A DNA stretch of 41,697 nucleotides from Trebonia sp036276115 (GCA_036276115.1 DATBEM010000210.1:1-41697), one strand, 5' to 3'. Numbered from the stretch's first letter, positions 15,327-26,360 are shown. Numbers and translations: made by a program. Notes: generated by a model from the letters alone, not told the origin.

Positions 15327-17689
15327 CGAGAGCCTCCCGGATGGCCAGCGCGGGCCTTCTGGATGGCGGTCCAGACCGTGGCCGGGGTCAGCGGCATGTC
15401 GGCGTGCGTGACCCCGAAGGGGGACAGGGCGTCGATGACCGAGTTGACCACCGCGGCCGGGGAGCCGACCGTGGCCGACTCGCCGATGCCCTTGGCCCCG
15501 ATCGGGTGGTGCGGGGACGGGGTGACGGTGGTGCCGAGCTCGGGCGACGGGCATTCCAGCGAGGTCGGCAGCAGGTAGTCCATGAACGAGCCGCCCAGGC
15601 AGTTGCCCGCCTCGTCGAATGACAGGGACTGCATCAAGGCGATGCCGATGCCGTCGGCGATGCCCCGGTGGACCTGGCCCTCGACGATCATCGGGTTGAT
15701 CCGGACGCCGCAGTCATCGACCGCGATGAACCGCCGCACGGTCACCACGCCGGTCCCGGGGTCCACGTCGGTCACGCACAGGTAGGCCCCGAACGGGAAC
15801 GTGAGGTTCGGCGGGTTGTAGACGGCCGAGGCGTCCAGGTGCCCCTCGACGCCCTCGGGCAGCTCCAGGTCCGAGTGCGCCGCCCGCGCGATCGCGGCGA
15901 TGCCGCAGGCCGCGTCGTAGTCGCCCCGCACCCGCCACGCGCCGTCGAGCCATTCCAGGTCCGGCGGCGCGACCTCCAGCATGGCCGCCGCGACCTGCCG
16001 GGCGCGCTCGCGGACCCGGCGGGCCGCGATCACGGCCGCCGCGCCCGAGACCGGCGTGGACCGCGACCCGTAGGTGCCCAGGCCGAACGGGGTGCGGTCG
16101 GTGTCCCCGTGCACCACCTCCACGTCGTCCGGCGACAGTCCCAGCTCCTGCGCCACCAGCTGGGCGAACGTCGTCTCGTGGCCCTGGCCCTGGGTCTGCA
16201 CCGAGATGCCGAGGACCGCCTTGCCGTCCGGGTGCACGCGCAGGTCGGCCCCGTCGGCCATGCCCAGCCCGAAGATGTCCATGTGCTTGCGCGGCCCCGC
16301 CCCGACCGCCTCGGTGAAGACGCTCAGCCCGATCCCCATGTACTCGCCCCGGGCGCGCTTGTCGGCCTGCTCGCGCCGCAGCGACTCGTAGCCCGCCAGC
16401 GACAGGGCCAGGTCCAGGGCGCGGGCGTAGTCCCCGGAGTCGTACTCCCAGCCGGTCGGGGACTGGTAGGGGAACCGGTCGGCCGGGATCAGGTTCCGCC
16501 GCCGGACCTCGGCCGGGTCGGCCCCGAGCCGCCGCGCGAGCAGGTCCACCAGCCGCTCGATGAGGTAGACGGCCTCCGCGACGCGGAACGAGCATGAGTA
16601 CGCCACCCCGCCGGGCGCCTTGGTGGTGTGCACCCCGGTCACCGTGCAGTGCGCCGCGGGCATGGCGTAGGCGCCGGTGAACACGTGGAAGAACCCGGCC
16701 GGGAACTTCGTCGGCTGGGCCACCGCGTTGAACGCGCCATGGTCGGCCAGCACCCGTGCCCGCACGGCGAGGATCTCGCCGTCGGCCGTCGCCGCGATCT
16801 CGCCGTGCATGTGGTAGTCCCGCGCGAACGTGGTGGACATGAGGTTCTCCGACCGGTCTTCCACCCACTTGACCGGCCGCCCGGTGATCATCGAGGCGGC
16901 GATCGCGCACACGTAGCCCGGGTACACCGGCACCTTCGAGCCGAACCCGCCGCCAAGGTCGGGCGAGATGACCCGGACCTTGTGCTCGGGCAGCCCGGTC
17001 AGCGCCGCGTAGATCGTGCGGTGCGCGTGCGGGGCCTGCGTGGTCGCCCACAGCGTCAGCCGGCCGGTGACCTGGTCGTAGTCCGCGATCGCGCCGCACG
17101 TCTCCAGCGGGGCGGGGTGCACGCGCTGGTAGGTCATGTCGGCCTCGACGACGACGTCCGCCCGCGCGAACGCCGCGTCGGTGGCCGCCTCGTCGCCCGC
17201 TGACCAGTCGAAGATCTTGTTCCCGGGCCGGCCGTCAGCCGTGGCGGGCTTCTCGTCCCGCACTATGGGCGCGTCCGGTGCCAGCGCGCCCGCGGCGTCG
17301 ACCACCGGCGGCAGCTCCTCGTAGTCGACGGTGATCAGCTCCAGGGCGTCGCGGGCAGCGTAGCGGTCGCTGGCCACGACGAACGCGACCTCCTGGCCCT
17401 GGAACCGGACCTTGTCGGTGGCCAGCACCGCCTGCACGTCCGCGGACAGGGTGGGCATCCAGGCCAGCGACCGCCGCGCCAGGTCGGCCCCGGTCAAGAC
17501 GGCGGCGACCTTCGGGTGCCCCTCGGCCGCGGTGACGTCGATGCCGAGGATGCGGGCATGGGCCAACGGGCTGCGCAAGACGGCGCCGTGCAGCATCCCC
17601 GGCAGCGTGATGTCATCGACGAAGGTGCCCTGACCGCGCACGAGGCGGGCGTCCTCCTTGCGCGGCAGCGACCCGTAACCGCTGGCCAT
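15323..17689 (-). CDS. coxL: Form I aerobic CO dehydrogenase large subunit (set 1)
   Basis: 788 residues, the molybdopterin subunit that oxidises CO to CO2. The form I active-site loop is AYSCSFR at residues 363-369, with Cys366 as the expected Mo-S-Cu ligand. Other family motifs are DLGGGFGSKVPVYPGYV, WVEDRSENLMSTTFARDYHM, QTQGQGHETTFAQ, GTYGSRSTPVSGA and GAKGIGE (Mo-site Glu). Xanthine-dehydrogenase-like form II enzymes carry AYRGAGR at the loop, so this is form I. The residue before Cys is Ser, where the second set has Arg. ATG 17689 lies 77 nt inside coxS1, an unusually long overlap with only a weak ribosome binding site. Confidence 0.92.
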   Translation of the reverse strand: MASGYGSLPRKEDARLVRGQGTFVDDITLPGMLHGAVLRSPLAHARILGIDVTAAEGHPKVAAVLTGADLARRSLAWMPTLSADVQAVLATDKVRFQGQEVAFVVASDRYAARDALELITVDYEELPPVVDAAGALAPDAPIVRDEKPATADGRPGNKIFDWSAGDEAATDAAFARADVVVEADMTYQRVHPAPLETCGAIADYDQVTGRLTLWATTQAPHAHRTIYAALTGLPEHKVRVISPDLGGGFGSKVPVYPGYVCAIAASMITGRPVKWVEDRSENLMSTTFARDYHMHGEIAATADGEILAVRARVLADHGAFNAVAQPTKFPAGFFHVFTGAYAMPAAHCTVTGVHTTKAPGGVAYSCSFRVAEAVYLIERLVDLLARRLGADPAEVRRRNLIPADRFPYQSPTGWEYDSGDYARALDLALSLAGYESLRREQADKRARGEYMGIGLSVFTEAVGAGPRKHMDIFGLGMADGADLRVHPDGKAVLGISVQTQGQGHETTFAQLVAQELGLSPDDVEVVHGDTDRTPFGLGTYGSRSTPVSGAAAVIAARRVRERARQVAAAMLEVAPPDLEWLDGAWRVRGDYDAACGIAAIARAAHSDLELPEGVEGHLDASAVYNPPNLTFPFGAYLCVTDVDPGTGVVTVRRFIAVDDCGVRINPMIVEGQVHRGIADGIGIALMQSLSFDEAGNCLGGSFMDYLLPTSLECPSPELGTTVTPSPHHPIGAKGIGESATVGSPAAVVNSVIDALSPFGVTHADMPLTPATVWTAIQKARAGHPGGSR

Positions 17690-18137
17690 CGGCCGCCCGC
17701 CTGATCGCGCGGACGATGTTCTCGTAGCCGGTGCAGCGGCATGCCTGGCCCGAGATGGCCTCCCGGATATCGGCCTCGCTCGGGTCGGGGTTGGTGTCGA
17801 GCAGCCAGCGGGCGGTCATCATCATGCCCGGGGTGCAAAAGCCGCACTGCAGGCCGTGGCACTCCGCGAACGCCTCCTGGACCGGGTCCAGGAGAGTGCC
17901 CCGGACCAGCCCCTCCACGGTGGTCACCCGCCGGCCGTCGGCCATCACGGCCAGCAGCGTGCACGCCTTGACCGGGGTCTCGTCCAGCCATAGCACGCAG
18001 GCACCGCAGTTGGAGGTGTCGCAGCCCCAGTGCGAGCCGGTCAGCCCGAGCTCGTCGCGGATGAAGTGGATGAGCAGCAGCCGGGGCTCCACGTCACGCG
18101 CGTGCTCGACCCCGTTGACGTACACGGCGATCTTCAC
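17613..18137 (-). CDS. coxS: CO dehydrogenase small (2Fe-2S) subunit (set 1)
   Basis: 174 residues from GTG 18137, preceded by GGAAGG and overlapping the coxM1 stop (GTGA). It carries electrons from the Mo site to FAD. Eight cluster cysteines are present: Cys39, 44, 47 and 59 (plant-type ferredoxin domain) and Cys98, 101, 133 and 135 (CGFCTPG and CRCTGY). The normal family end is about residue 150. Residues 150-174 are an Arg/Ala/Gly-rich extension translated across the start of coxL1, and include a rare TTA codon. Confidence 0.93.
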   Translation of the reverse strand: MKIAVYVNGVEHARDVEPRLLLIHFIRDELGLTGSHWGCDTSNCGACVLWLDETPVKACTLLAVMADGRRVTTVEGLVRGTLLDPVQEAFAECHGLQCGFCTPGMMMTARWLLDTNPDPSEADIREAISGQACRCTGYENIVRAIRRAADGQRLRVAAAQGGRPPRARSGHLRR

Positions 18138-19060
18138 GACGCTGCCTTCCCGGGGGGAACCGCCCGCTCAAGGGCGCGCAGCAGCGCCCGGGTGGTCAGC
18201 TCGCCCGCCAGGTGGCGCTTGTAGTCCTCCGGGCCGCGCTGGTCGGCGACCGGGCGGCAGTGGGCGGCGGCGATCGCGCCCGCCCGCCGGAAGTTCTCCT
18301 CGGTGGCGGCCTGGCCAGTCAGGAACTCCTCGGCCTCGGCCGCGATGAAGTGCCGCGCGCCCAGGGCAGTGAGCCCGATCCCGGCATCGCGGACGACTGG
18401 CGGGGAGCCGCCCCGCCCCGTGATATCGAGCCAGAGCGCCGCACCCGCCGCGCCAACCGGCCAGTCGCCGGCCCGCCGGGCTACCTTGAGGTAGGAGCTG
18501 CCGAATATCCCCGGCTCGCGCGCCCCCGCGGGGCGCAGCGGGAGCCGGATCTCGGTCAGCATCTCGGCCGGGCCAACCACGGTCTCGTACGGGCCAGTGT
18601 GGAAAGCCCGGGCGGACACCTCGCGCGGGCCATCCTCGGTGGTGATGATCATCGTCCCCTTAAGCGCGGTGAACGCGGCCGACAGGTCCTCCGAGGGGTC
18701 GGCCTGGCACAAGGAGCCGCCAACGGTGCCCCACTCGCGGACGACCGGGTCGGCGATCACCCGCTCGGCGTCGTGCAAGATCGCGAAGCGCTCGCCCGCC
18801 AGCGCCGAGCGGAGCAATCCCGCATGCCGGGCGAGGGCCCCGATGCGCAGCTGGCCGCTGGCGCTGGTGATGTAGTTGAGGTCCTTGATCCCGTTGACGT
18901 CGATGAGGACCTCCGGCTGGGCGAGGCGGAGCTTCATCATCGGGATCAGGCTGTGGCCGCCGGCCAGGATGCGTGCCTCGGGCCCGTAGCGGGCGAGCAT
19001 CGCCAGCGCGTCGCTGACGCTGGATGCCCGCTCGTACTCGACGTGAGCCGGTACTTGCAC
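18134..19060 (-). CDS. coxM: CO dehydrogenase medium (FAD) subunit (set 1)
   Basis: 308 residues from GTG 19060 with GGGAGG upstream. FAD-binding motifs are ILAGGHSLIPMMKLRLAQP (about residues 31-49) and GTVGGSLCQADPSEDLSAA (about 111-129); FGSSYLKVARRAGDWPV is the usual CoxM C-terminal start. It passes electrons to the quinone or other acceptor. It is the first gene of a leftward coxM-coxS-coxL operon, the typical form I order. It is divergent from the LysR gene with only 47 bp between the starts. Confidence 0.93.
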   Translation of the reverse strand: MQVPAHVEYERASSVSDALAMLARYGPEARILAGGHSLIPMMKLRLAQPEVLIDVNGIKDLNYITSASGQLRIGALARHAGLLRSALAGERFAILHDAERVIADPVVREWGTVGGSLCQADPSEDLSAAFTALKGTMIITTEDGPREVSARAFHTGPYETVVGPAEMLTEIRLPLRPAGAREPGIFGSSYLKVARRAGDWPVGAAGAALWLDITGRGGSPPVVRDAGIGLTALGARHFIAAEAEEFLTGQAATEENFRRAGAIAAAHCRPVADQRGPEDYKRHLAGELTTRALLRALERAVPPGKAAS

Positions 19061-19107
19061 TAGAACCTCCCTGTAGGACCGAGAGCGTACCGGCCGGAAG
19101 GAGCGCC

Positions 19108-20112
19108 GTGACTCTGACGCAACTGAACGCGTTCGTCCTGGTGGCCCGGCTGGGGTCGGTCCGGGCGGCCGCCACCGCCCTCGGCGTGAGCGAGTCGGCC
19201 GTCTCCCAGGCGCTCACGGCGCTGCGGCAGGATCTCGGGGACCAGCTCATCACCCGCGGGCAGGCGGGCATGACGCTGACCCCCGGCGGTGCCCGCCTGC
19301 TCGGCACGGCGACGCAGATCGTCGTGCTGGGGGCGGAGGCGCACGCGGCCGTGCGGGCCGCCCAGGGCGCCCCCGAGCAGCTGCGGATCGTCGCTACCCC
19401 GACCTTCGCCGAGTTCGTGGCCGCGCCGCTGATGGAGGCGTTCACCCGCCGGTACGCGGCCACGATCGAGGTCACGACCGGGGTCGCCCCGTCCGGCGAT
19501 CATGCCGTGCTGATCGCCAACCGGCTGGCCGACGTCGCGTTCGGGCCGGGCATCGCCGTGGATAGCCCGCCCGCGAGCGGCGGGGGCCGCCCCCAGGGCG
19601 CGGCGGCGGCGATCGTGAGCGAGCCGGTGTTCAAGTACCGGCTGGCCGTCGTGACCGCCGGGGCGCCCGGAGGTTCCGCGCGGGTGACCCGGCTGCCCGG
19701 CAACCCCCGGGAGTGGCGCTGGCTGGTCGGGCCGTCGGGGGCCGACGCGGGCAGCTCGACCGCCCGGCTGCTGACCCGGCTCGGCATTCCCGAGGGCAAC
19801 GTCCGGGTGCTGCCGAGCCAGACCGCCGCGTGGGCGGCGGCCGCCGACGGGGGCGGGGTCGCGCCGGCGATCGAGCACCTCGTCACCCACCAGGTCCGGC
19901 GGGGTGAGCTGGCGCTGGTGGAGATGGCCGGGGTCCCGTCGGAAGAGATCTGGCACGCCACCTTGCTCGACCGTGACCACCGGACGGGGGCCACGTCCGC
20001 CCTGCGGCGCTTCCTGGCCACCCCCGAGGCACTCCAGCTCATCCGCTCGCCCGTGGCCGGCGTCCCCCCGTCGCGGTTCAAGCCCCCGGTGTACGTGACG
20101 ATCTGGTCGTGA
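19108..20112 (+). CDS. LysR-type regulator, CutR-like, between the two CODH sets
   Basis: 334 residues from GTG 19108, preceded by GGAAGGAG. The N-terminal winged helix is TLTQLNAFVLVARLGSVRAA, then ALGVSESAVSQALTALRQDL (residues ~20-40). It is followed by a LysR effector domain that lacks the most typical motifs and has an extra Gly/Ala-rich loop. CutR, a LysR-type protein, activates CODH genes in Mycobacterium, so control of both flanking cox sets is a reasonable inference. Its last 34 bp are repeated 38 bp downstream. Confidence 0.88.
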   Translation: MTLTQLNAFVLVARLGSVRAAATALGVSESAVSQALTALRQDLGDQLITRGQAGMTLTPGGARLLGTATQIVVLGAEAHAAVRAAQGAPEQLRIVATPTFAEFVAAPLMEAFTRRYAATIEVTTGVAPSGDHAVLIANRLADVAFGPGIAVDSPPASGGGRPQGAAAAIVSEPVFKYRLAVVTAGAPGGSARVTRLPGNPREWRWLVGPSGADAGSSTARLLTRLGIPEGNVRVLPSQTAAWAAAADGGGVAPAIEHLVTHQVRRGELALVEMAGVPSEEIWHATLLDRDHRTGATSALRRFLATPEALQLIRSPVAGVPPSRFKPPVYVTIWS

Positions 20113-20184
20113 GGCCGGGGGTCCGGGGGTCGTCTCCCGGGTGGGCACTGCAAGCCCCCGGCGCACGTGACGACCTGGTCGTGA
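20079..20184. repeat. Duplicated lysR 3' end flanking a GC-rich palindromic element
   Basis: 20079-20112 (end of lysR with its TGA) and 20151-20184 match at 31 of 34 positions, all three differences being T in the first copy and C in the second. The 38 bp between them contain a GC-rich hairpin (CCGGGGG...TCCCGG). The hairpin resembles 26616-26645, where a second gene end is duplicated. The hairpin could also terminate lysR transcription. Confidence 0.8.
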
Positions 20185-20235
20185 TCCTGCTGGCCGGTAA
20201 CTTGGCATGCCCCTTGCCGCCTCCTGATTAAGCAT

Positions 20236-20284
20236 CACCTTATTTCGCTGTTGCGACGGTGTTAAGAGGGGCGGAACATCCCCT
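20236..20284. promoter_or_regulatory. Candidate promoter/operator region of CODH set 2
   Basis: An AT-richer patch before the small gene and coxM2. It holds TCGCTGTTGCGA (20245-20256; TCGC-N4-GCGA) between outer CACC and GGTG arms, and AGGGG-N8-CCCCT at 20267-20284. LysR-type sites are imperfect palindromes of about this size, so it may bind the neighbouring LysR protein. No clear -35/-10 pair is evident. Confidence 0.4.
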
Positions 20285-20320
20285 ACAGCATCGTCGCATC
20301 GTCGTCCCGGGAGGCCGCGC

Positions 20321-20560
20321 ATGCCAGTGGAGTCCGACGGCCACAGCAAGGACAGTCCGCGGATGTTCGAGCTCATCGAGGACGCCCCGAAGGCCAACCA
20401 GTCCGGGACGCCCACCGTGTGGGCCTGGCCGCAGATGGTCGACTTCATGAAGGTCGCCGGGCAGCCGGTCGCCGGGCCGTGGCCACCGCACCAGGAGCCG
20501 CGCCCCGACCCTGACTATGAGTCGGGCCCGGTCGCCATCCCCGACCCGGCCAGCGACTGA
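20321..20560 (+). CDS. Small unknown protein at the head of CODH set 2
   Basis: 79 residues; ATG 20321 is preceded by GGGAGGCCGCGC, a strong ribosome binding site. I do not recognise a family. It is acidic, with no membrane segment: an N-terminal charged part (FELIEDAPKANQ), a central Trp/Met part (VWAWPQMVDFMKVAG) and a Pro/Asp-rich end. It sits 39 bp before coxM2, which has its own ribosome binding site, in the likely promoter-proximal position of the cox operon. It could be an assembly factor or an extra subunit; both are guesses. Confidence 0.7.
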   Translation: MPVESDGHSKDSPRMFELIEDAPKANQSGTPTVWAWPQMVDFMKVAGQPVAGPWPPHQEPRPDPDYESGPVAIPDPASD

Positions 20561-20599
20561 CGCTCGCCCCCTGTACCTACTTCCCGGAGGCCATCCGCC

Positions 20600-21484
20600 A
20601 TGTTCCCCTCGCGGTTCCGCTACGAGGCGCCGCACTCGCTCGACGAGGCGATAGGCCTGCTGCGTGACGGCGGCGACTACGTCAAGGTCCTCGCGGGCGG
20701 GCAGAGCCTCGTGCCCATGATGAAGCTCCGGTTCGCGTCCCCTGAACTGCTCGTCGACATCAACGGCATCCCTGGCCTGTCCTACGTGCAGGCCGCCCCC
20801 GATGGCGCGCTGCACGTCGGGGCGCTGGCCCGGCACGCGGACCTGGAATGGTCCCGGCTGCTGGCGGACACCCAGCCGACCATGGCCGCCGCCGCCCCGC
20901 TGGTTGCCGACCCGCTGGTCCGCAACCGGGGAACCCTCGTCGGGTCGCTGTGCCACGCCGACCCGCAGGGCGACTGGGCGTCGGTGATGCTCGCGCTCGG
21001 CGGCTCGGTCGTCGCCCAGGGGCCGTCGGGACGGCGGACGATCCCCGTCCGCTCGTTCGTGACCGGGCCGTTCGAGAACGTGCTGGAGCACGACGAGATC
21101 GCGGTCGAGGCCATCGTGCCGGCCGCCGCGGGCCGCCGGGCGGGCGGCTACCTGAAGCTTGAGCGCCGGGTCGGCGACTTCGCCACCTGCGGCGTCGCGG
21201 TGGCGCTGGAGCTAGCCGGGACCGGCGTGGTCACCCGGGCGGGCATCGCGCTGACCGGCGTGGGCGGCTCCACCATCGACGCCGCCGACGCGTGGGCCGC
21301 CCTGGTTGGCCAGCCGCTGGACGCCGGCGCGATCGGGCGGGCGGCCGATGCCGCGGCCGCCATCGCTCAGCCGCGCACCGACCACCGGGGCAGCGCTGCC
21401 TACAAGCGGCACATGGTCCGGACGTTCACCGCCCGCCTCCTGGGCGGCTGCACCACCCCGGCGAGCGCGGAAAGGGCGGCCTGA
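20600..21484 (+). CDS. coxM: CO dehydrogenase medium (FAD) subunit (set 2)
   Basis: 294 residues; ATG 20600 is preceded by CCGGAGGCCATCC. FAD motifs are VLAGGQSLVPMMKLRFASP (about 30-48) and GTLVGSLCHADPQGDWAS (about 112-129). GGYLKLERRVGDFATCGVAVAL marks the C-terminal domain, and AAYKRHMVRTFTARLL ends the protein as usual. It accepts electrons from CoxS and hands them to quinone. It opens a rightward coxM-coxS-coxL operon; coxS2 starts two bases after its stop. Confidence 0.94.
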   Translation: MFPSRFRYEAPHSLDEAIGLLRDGGDYVKVLAGGQSLVPMMKLRFASPELLVDINGIPGLSYVQAAPDGALHVGALARHADLEWSRLLADTQPTMAAAAPLVADPLVRNRGTLVGSLCHADPQGDWASVMLALGGSVVAQGPSGRRTIPVRSFVTGPFENVLEHDEIAVEAIVPAAAGRRAGGYLKLERRVGDFATCGVAVALELAGTGVVTRAGIALTGVGGSTIDAADAWAALVGQPLDAGAIGRAADAAAAIAQPRTDHRGSAAYKRHMVRTFTARLLGGCTTPASAERAA

Positions 21485-21486
21485 TC

Positions 21487-24415
<2,929 letters not shown>

Positions 24416-24418
24416 CCC

Positions 24419-25477
24419 ATGGATGACTCCGTCGGCCCGGATGACCTGGCTGGCCTGGCCGGGCGCCCGCCGGTGACCCCCGGGCTGGAGATCCTCTGGC
24501 AGGCCAGCGAGCTTTCCCGCCACGGCGAGCCGTTCGCGCTGGCCACCGTGGTGTGGCGGCAGGGGCCGTCGTCGGGCAAGCAGGGCTCGCGGGCGATCGT
24601 CACCGCCGACGGCCAGCTGCGCGGCTGGATCGGCGGGGCGTGCGCGGAGCCGACGGTGGTCCGCGAGGCCCGCCAGTCGATCATCGACGGGCAGGCCCGG
24701 CTGCTGCTGCTCGGGCCGGCCGACAAGTTCGGCGGCGCCGTCCAGGACGGGATGACCATCGTCTCGATCTCCTGCCAGAGCGAGGGCGCGCTTGAGGTCT
24801 ACATCGAGCCCGTGCTGCCGGCTCCGCACCTGGTGATCGTGGGCGATTCCCCGATGGTCACCGTCCTCGGCCAGCTCGCCACGTCGCTGGGCTGGGCGGT
24901 GGACCGGGTGCCAGGCGGGCAGTTCACGGCCGGGTTCGCCGGGGAGCAGGTGTCGTCGCGGTCCATGGTGGTGGTCGCCACCCAGGGACACGGCGACGAG
25001 GACATGATCGCCCGGGCGGCCGCGAGCAGGCCGGCCTACCTCGGGCTGGTCGGGTCGCGCAAGCGCGGCCTGGCCGTGCTCGGCTACCTGGCCGACCGCG
25101 GGCTGGCCCAGGACGACCTGGACCGGGTCCGGGTCCCGGCCGGGCTGGACCTGGGCCGGACCACCCACGAGGAGATGGCCGTCGCGATCCTGGCCGAGCT
25201 CGTGCAGCTGCGGGCGGCCGGGGACCTCGACGCCGGCCCGGTCCCGGCCGCCCGGCGGGGTGAGCCCGCCCCGGTGTTCCAGCCCCCCGCGTTCCGGCTC
25301 CCGGTGCCGGCCGGACGGCTGCTGCCGGTGGTGCCCGCCGCCGAGGTCACCGACCCCGTATGCGGGATGACGGTGACGGCCGACGCGGCCCACTACCCGC
25401 TGGAGCACGACGGCACGACCGATTACTTCTGCTGCGCGGGCTGCCGGCAGTCGTTCGAGACGGAGCGAGTCAGTTGA
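24419..25477 (+). CDS. XdhC/CoxI-family maturation protein fused to a C-terminal YHS domain
   Basis: 352 residues. The N-terminal XdhC domain spans residues ~20-95 (ALATVVWRQGPSSGKQGSRA, GWIGGACAEPTV). A Rossmann-like XdhC C-domain is at ~130-250 (APHLVIVGDSPMV, AYLGLVGSRKR, GLDLGRTTHEEMAVAILAEL). After a Pro-rich linker, residues ~310-347 form a YHS domain (DPVCGMTV ... YFCCAGCRQSFE) with four Cys. XdhC/CoxF-type proteins help build the Mo site of CODH and its relatives; YHS domains are found in copper and heavy-metal proteins. It lies 3 nt after coxL2 and overlaps coxG by 4 nt. The XdhC and YHS calls are firm; the joint role is inferred. Confidence 0.88.
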   Translation: MDDSVGPDDLAGLAGRPPVTPGLEILWQASELSRHGEPFALATVVWRQGPSSGKQGSRAIVTADGQLRGWIGGACAEPTVVREARQSIIDGQARLLLLGPADKFGGAVQDGMTIVSISCQSEGALEVYIEPVLPAPHLVIVGDSPMVTVLGQLATSLGWAVDRVPGGQFTAGFAGEQVSSRSMVVVATQGHGDEDMIARAAASRPAYLGLVGSRKRGLAVLGYLADRGLAQDDLDRVRVPAGLDLGRTTHEEMAVAILAELVQLRAAGDLDAGPVPAARRGEPAPVFQPPAFRLPVPAGRLLPVVPAAEVTDPVCGMTVTADAAHYPLEHDGTTDYFCCAGCRQSFETERVS

Positions 25478-26064
25478 TCATCAACAGCGACTTCGAGGTC
25501 ACCCAGCCGGTCGACAAGGTCTGGAAGTTCTTCGACGACATCGCGCAGGTGGCGTCCTGCCTGCCGGGCGCCGAGCTGACCGAGGACCTGGGCGGCGGCA
25601 AGTACAAGGGCGGCGTCGCGATCCGGATGGGACCGGTCCGGCTCCAGTTCGCCGGCAACGCCGACATCATGTCCAAGGACGATGCCGGCAAGAAGATCGT
25701 CGTGCAGGCGTCGGGCGCCGACGAGAAGGGCCGCGGGCAGGCCGCCATGACGGTCAGCGCGACGCTGTCGGCCCGGGGCCGCGGCACCCGGGTCGACGTC
25801 AGGCAGGACCTGCAGCTGTCCGGCGCGGCGGCCCAGTACGGCCGGGGCATGATCGCTGACTTCTCGGCCATCATGATGCGCGACTTCGCCGCCACGATGG
25901 CCGACCGGATCACCCGGCTGGAGCGAGGCGAGACCGCCGAGCAGATCGCGGCGGCCACCGCCGGGAGCCCGGTTGGCGGCGTGGCGCTCGCGATGCGGGC
26001 CGCCCGGCTCGCCCTGACCCGGGTATTGCGCCGGTTCTTCCTGCCCTACCAGCCCGCTACCTGA
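25474..26064 (+). CDS. coxG: CoxG-type SRPBCC protein
   Basis: 196 residues starting at TTG 25474, which overlaps the previous stop as TTGA and has GGAG about eight bases before it. It has the CoxG/SRPBCC fold: FEVTQPVDKVWKFFDDIAQV, SCLPGAEL, YKGGVAIRMGPVRLQFAG and MRDFAATMADRI. The C-terminal ~30 residues (VALAMRAARLALTRVLRRFF) form a basic amphipathic or hydrophobic helix suited to membrane attachment. CoxG tethers CODH to the membrane and has been reported to carry menaquinone to the enzyme. Five small membrane-protein genes follow. Confidence 0.92.
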   Translation: MIINSDFEVTQPVDKVWKFFDDIAQVASCLPGAELTEDLGGGKYKGGVAIRMGPVRLQFAGNADIMSKDDAGKKIVVQASGADEKGRGQAAMTVSATLSARGRGTRVDVRQDLQLSGAAAQYGRGMIADFSAIMMRDFAATMADRITRLERGETAEQIAAATAGSPVGGVALAMRAARLALTRVLRRFFLPYQPAT

Positions 26065-26078
26065 GCCTAGGAGTAACC

Positions 26079-26333
26079 ATGACCCTGTGGTGGATCGGCA
26101 ACGCCATCCTCCTCGTGGTGGTCCTGCCGGTCGTCATCTACCTGCTGAACCGGGTACTGGCGGCCCTGGAGCGGATCCGCGCCGCGAGCGACGACATCCT
26201 GGCCGGCGGGGTGGGCCTCGTCGGCGAGCTCGACGGCGTCCCCGACGCGCTCGCCGTCACCGACAAGACCATCGAGGCCGTCAGGGTCGGCGCCGTCCGC
26301 TACGCCGGCTCGGTCGCACGGCTTCTCGGATAA
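26079..26333 (+). CDS. Small single-pass membrane protein 1 of the cox cassette
   Basis: 84 residues; ATG 26079 has CTAGGAGTAACC upstream and lies 14 nt after coxG. An N-terminal membrane helix (residues ~5-24, WWIGNAILLVVVLPVVIYLL) precedes an amphipathic helix (NRVLAALERIRAASDDILAG) and a short tail. I know no named family. It is the first of five consecutive genes with the same plan. Its last codons and stop are duplicated immediately downstream. Confidence 0.8.
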   Translation: MTLWWIGNAILLVVVLPVVIYLLNRVLAALERIRAASDDILAGGVGLVGELDGVPDALAVTDKTIEAVRVGAVRYAGSVARLLG

Positions 26334-26349
26334 CACGGCTTCTCGGATA
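26317..26349. repeat. 16-bp direct repeat duplicating a gene end
   Basis: CACGGCTTCTCGGATA occurs at 26317-26332 and 26334-26349. The first copy is the end of membrane gene 1 with its TAA; the second reads on into TAG and a GAGG ribosome binding site for gene 2. Confidence 0.85.
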
Positions 26350-26360
26350 GGAGGCGAAAC

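Noticed and set aside
20113..20320. Insertion sequence remnant after lysR
   Set aside because: There are repeats and a hairpin but no transposase fragment or terminal inverted repeats of an IS type.
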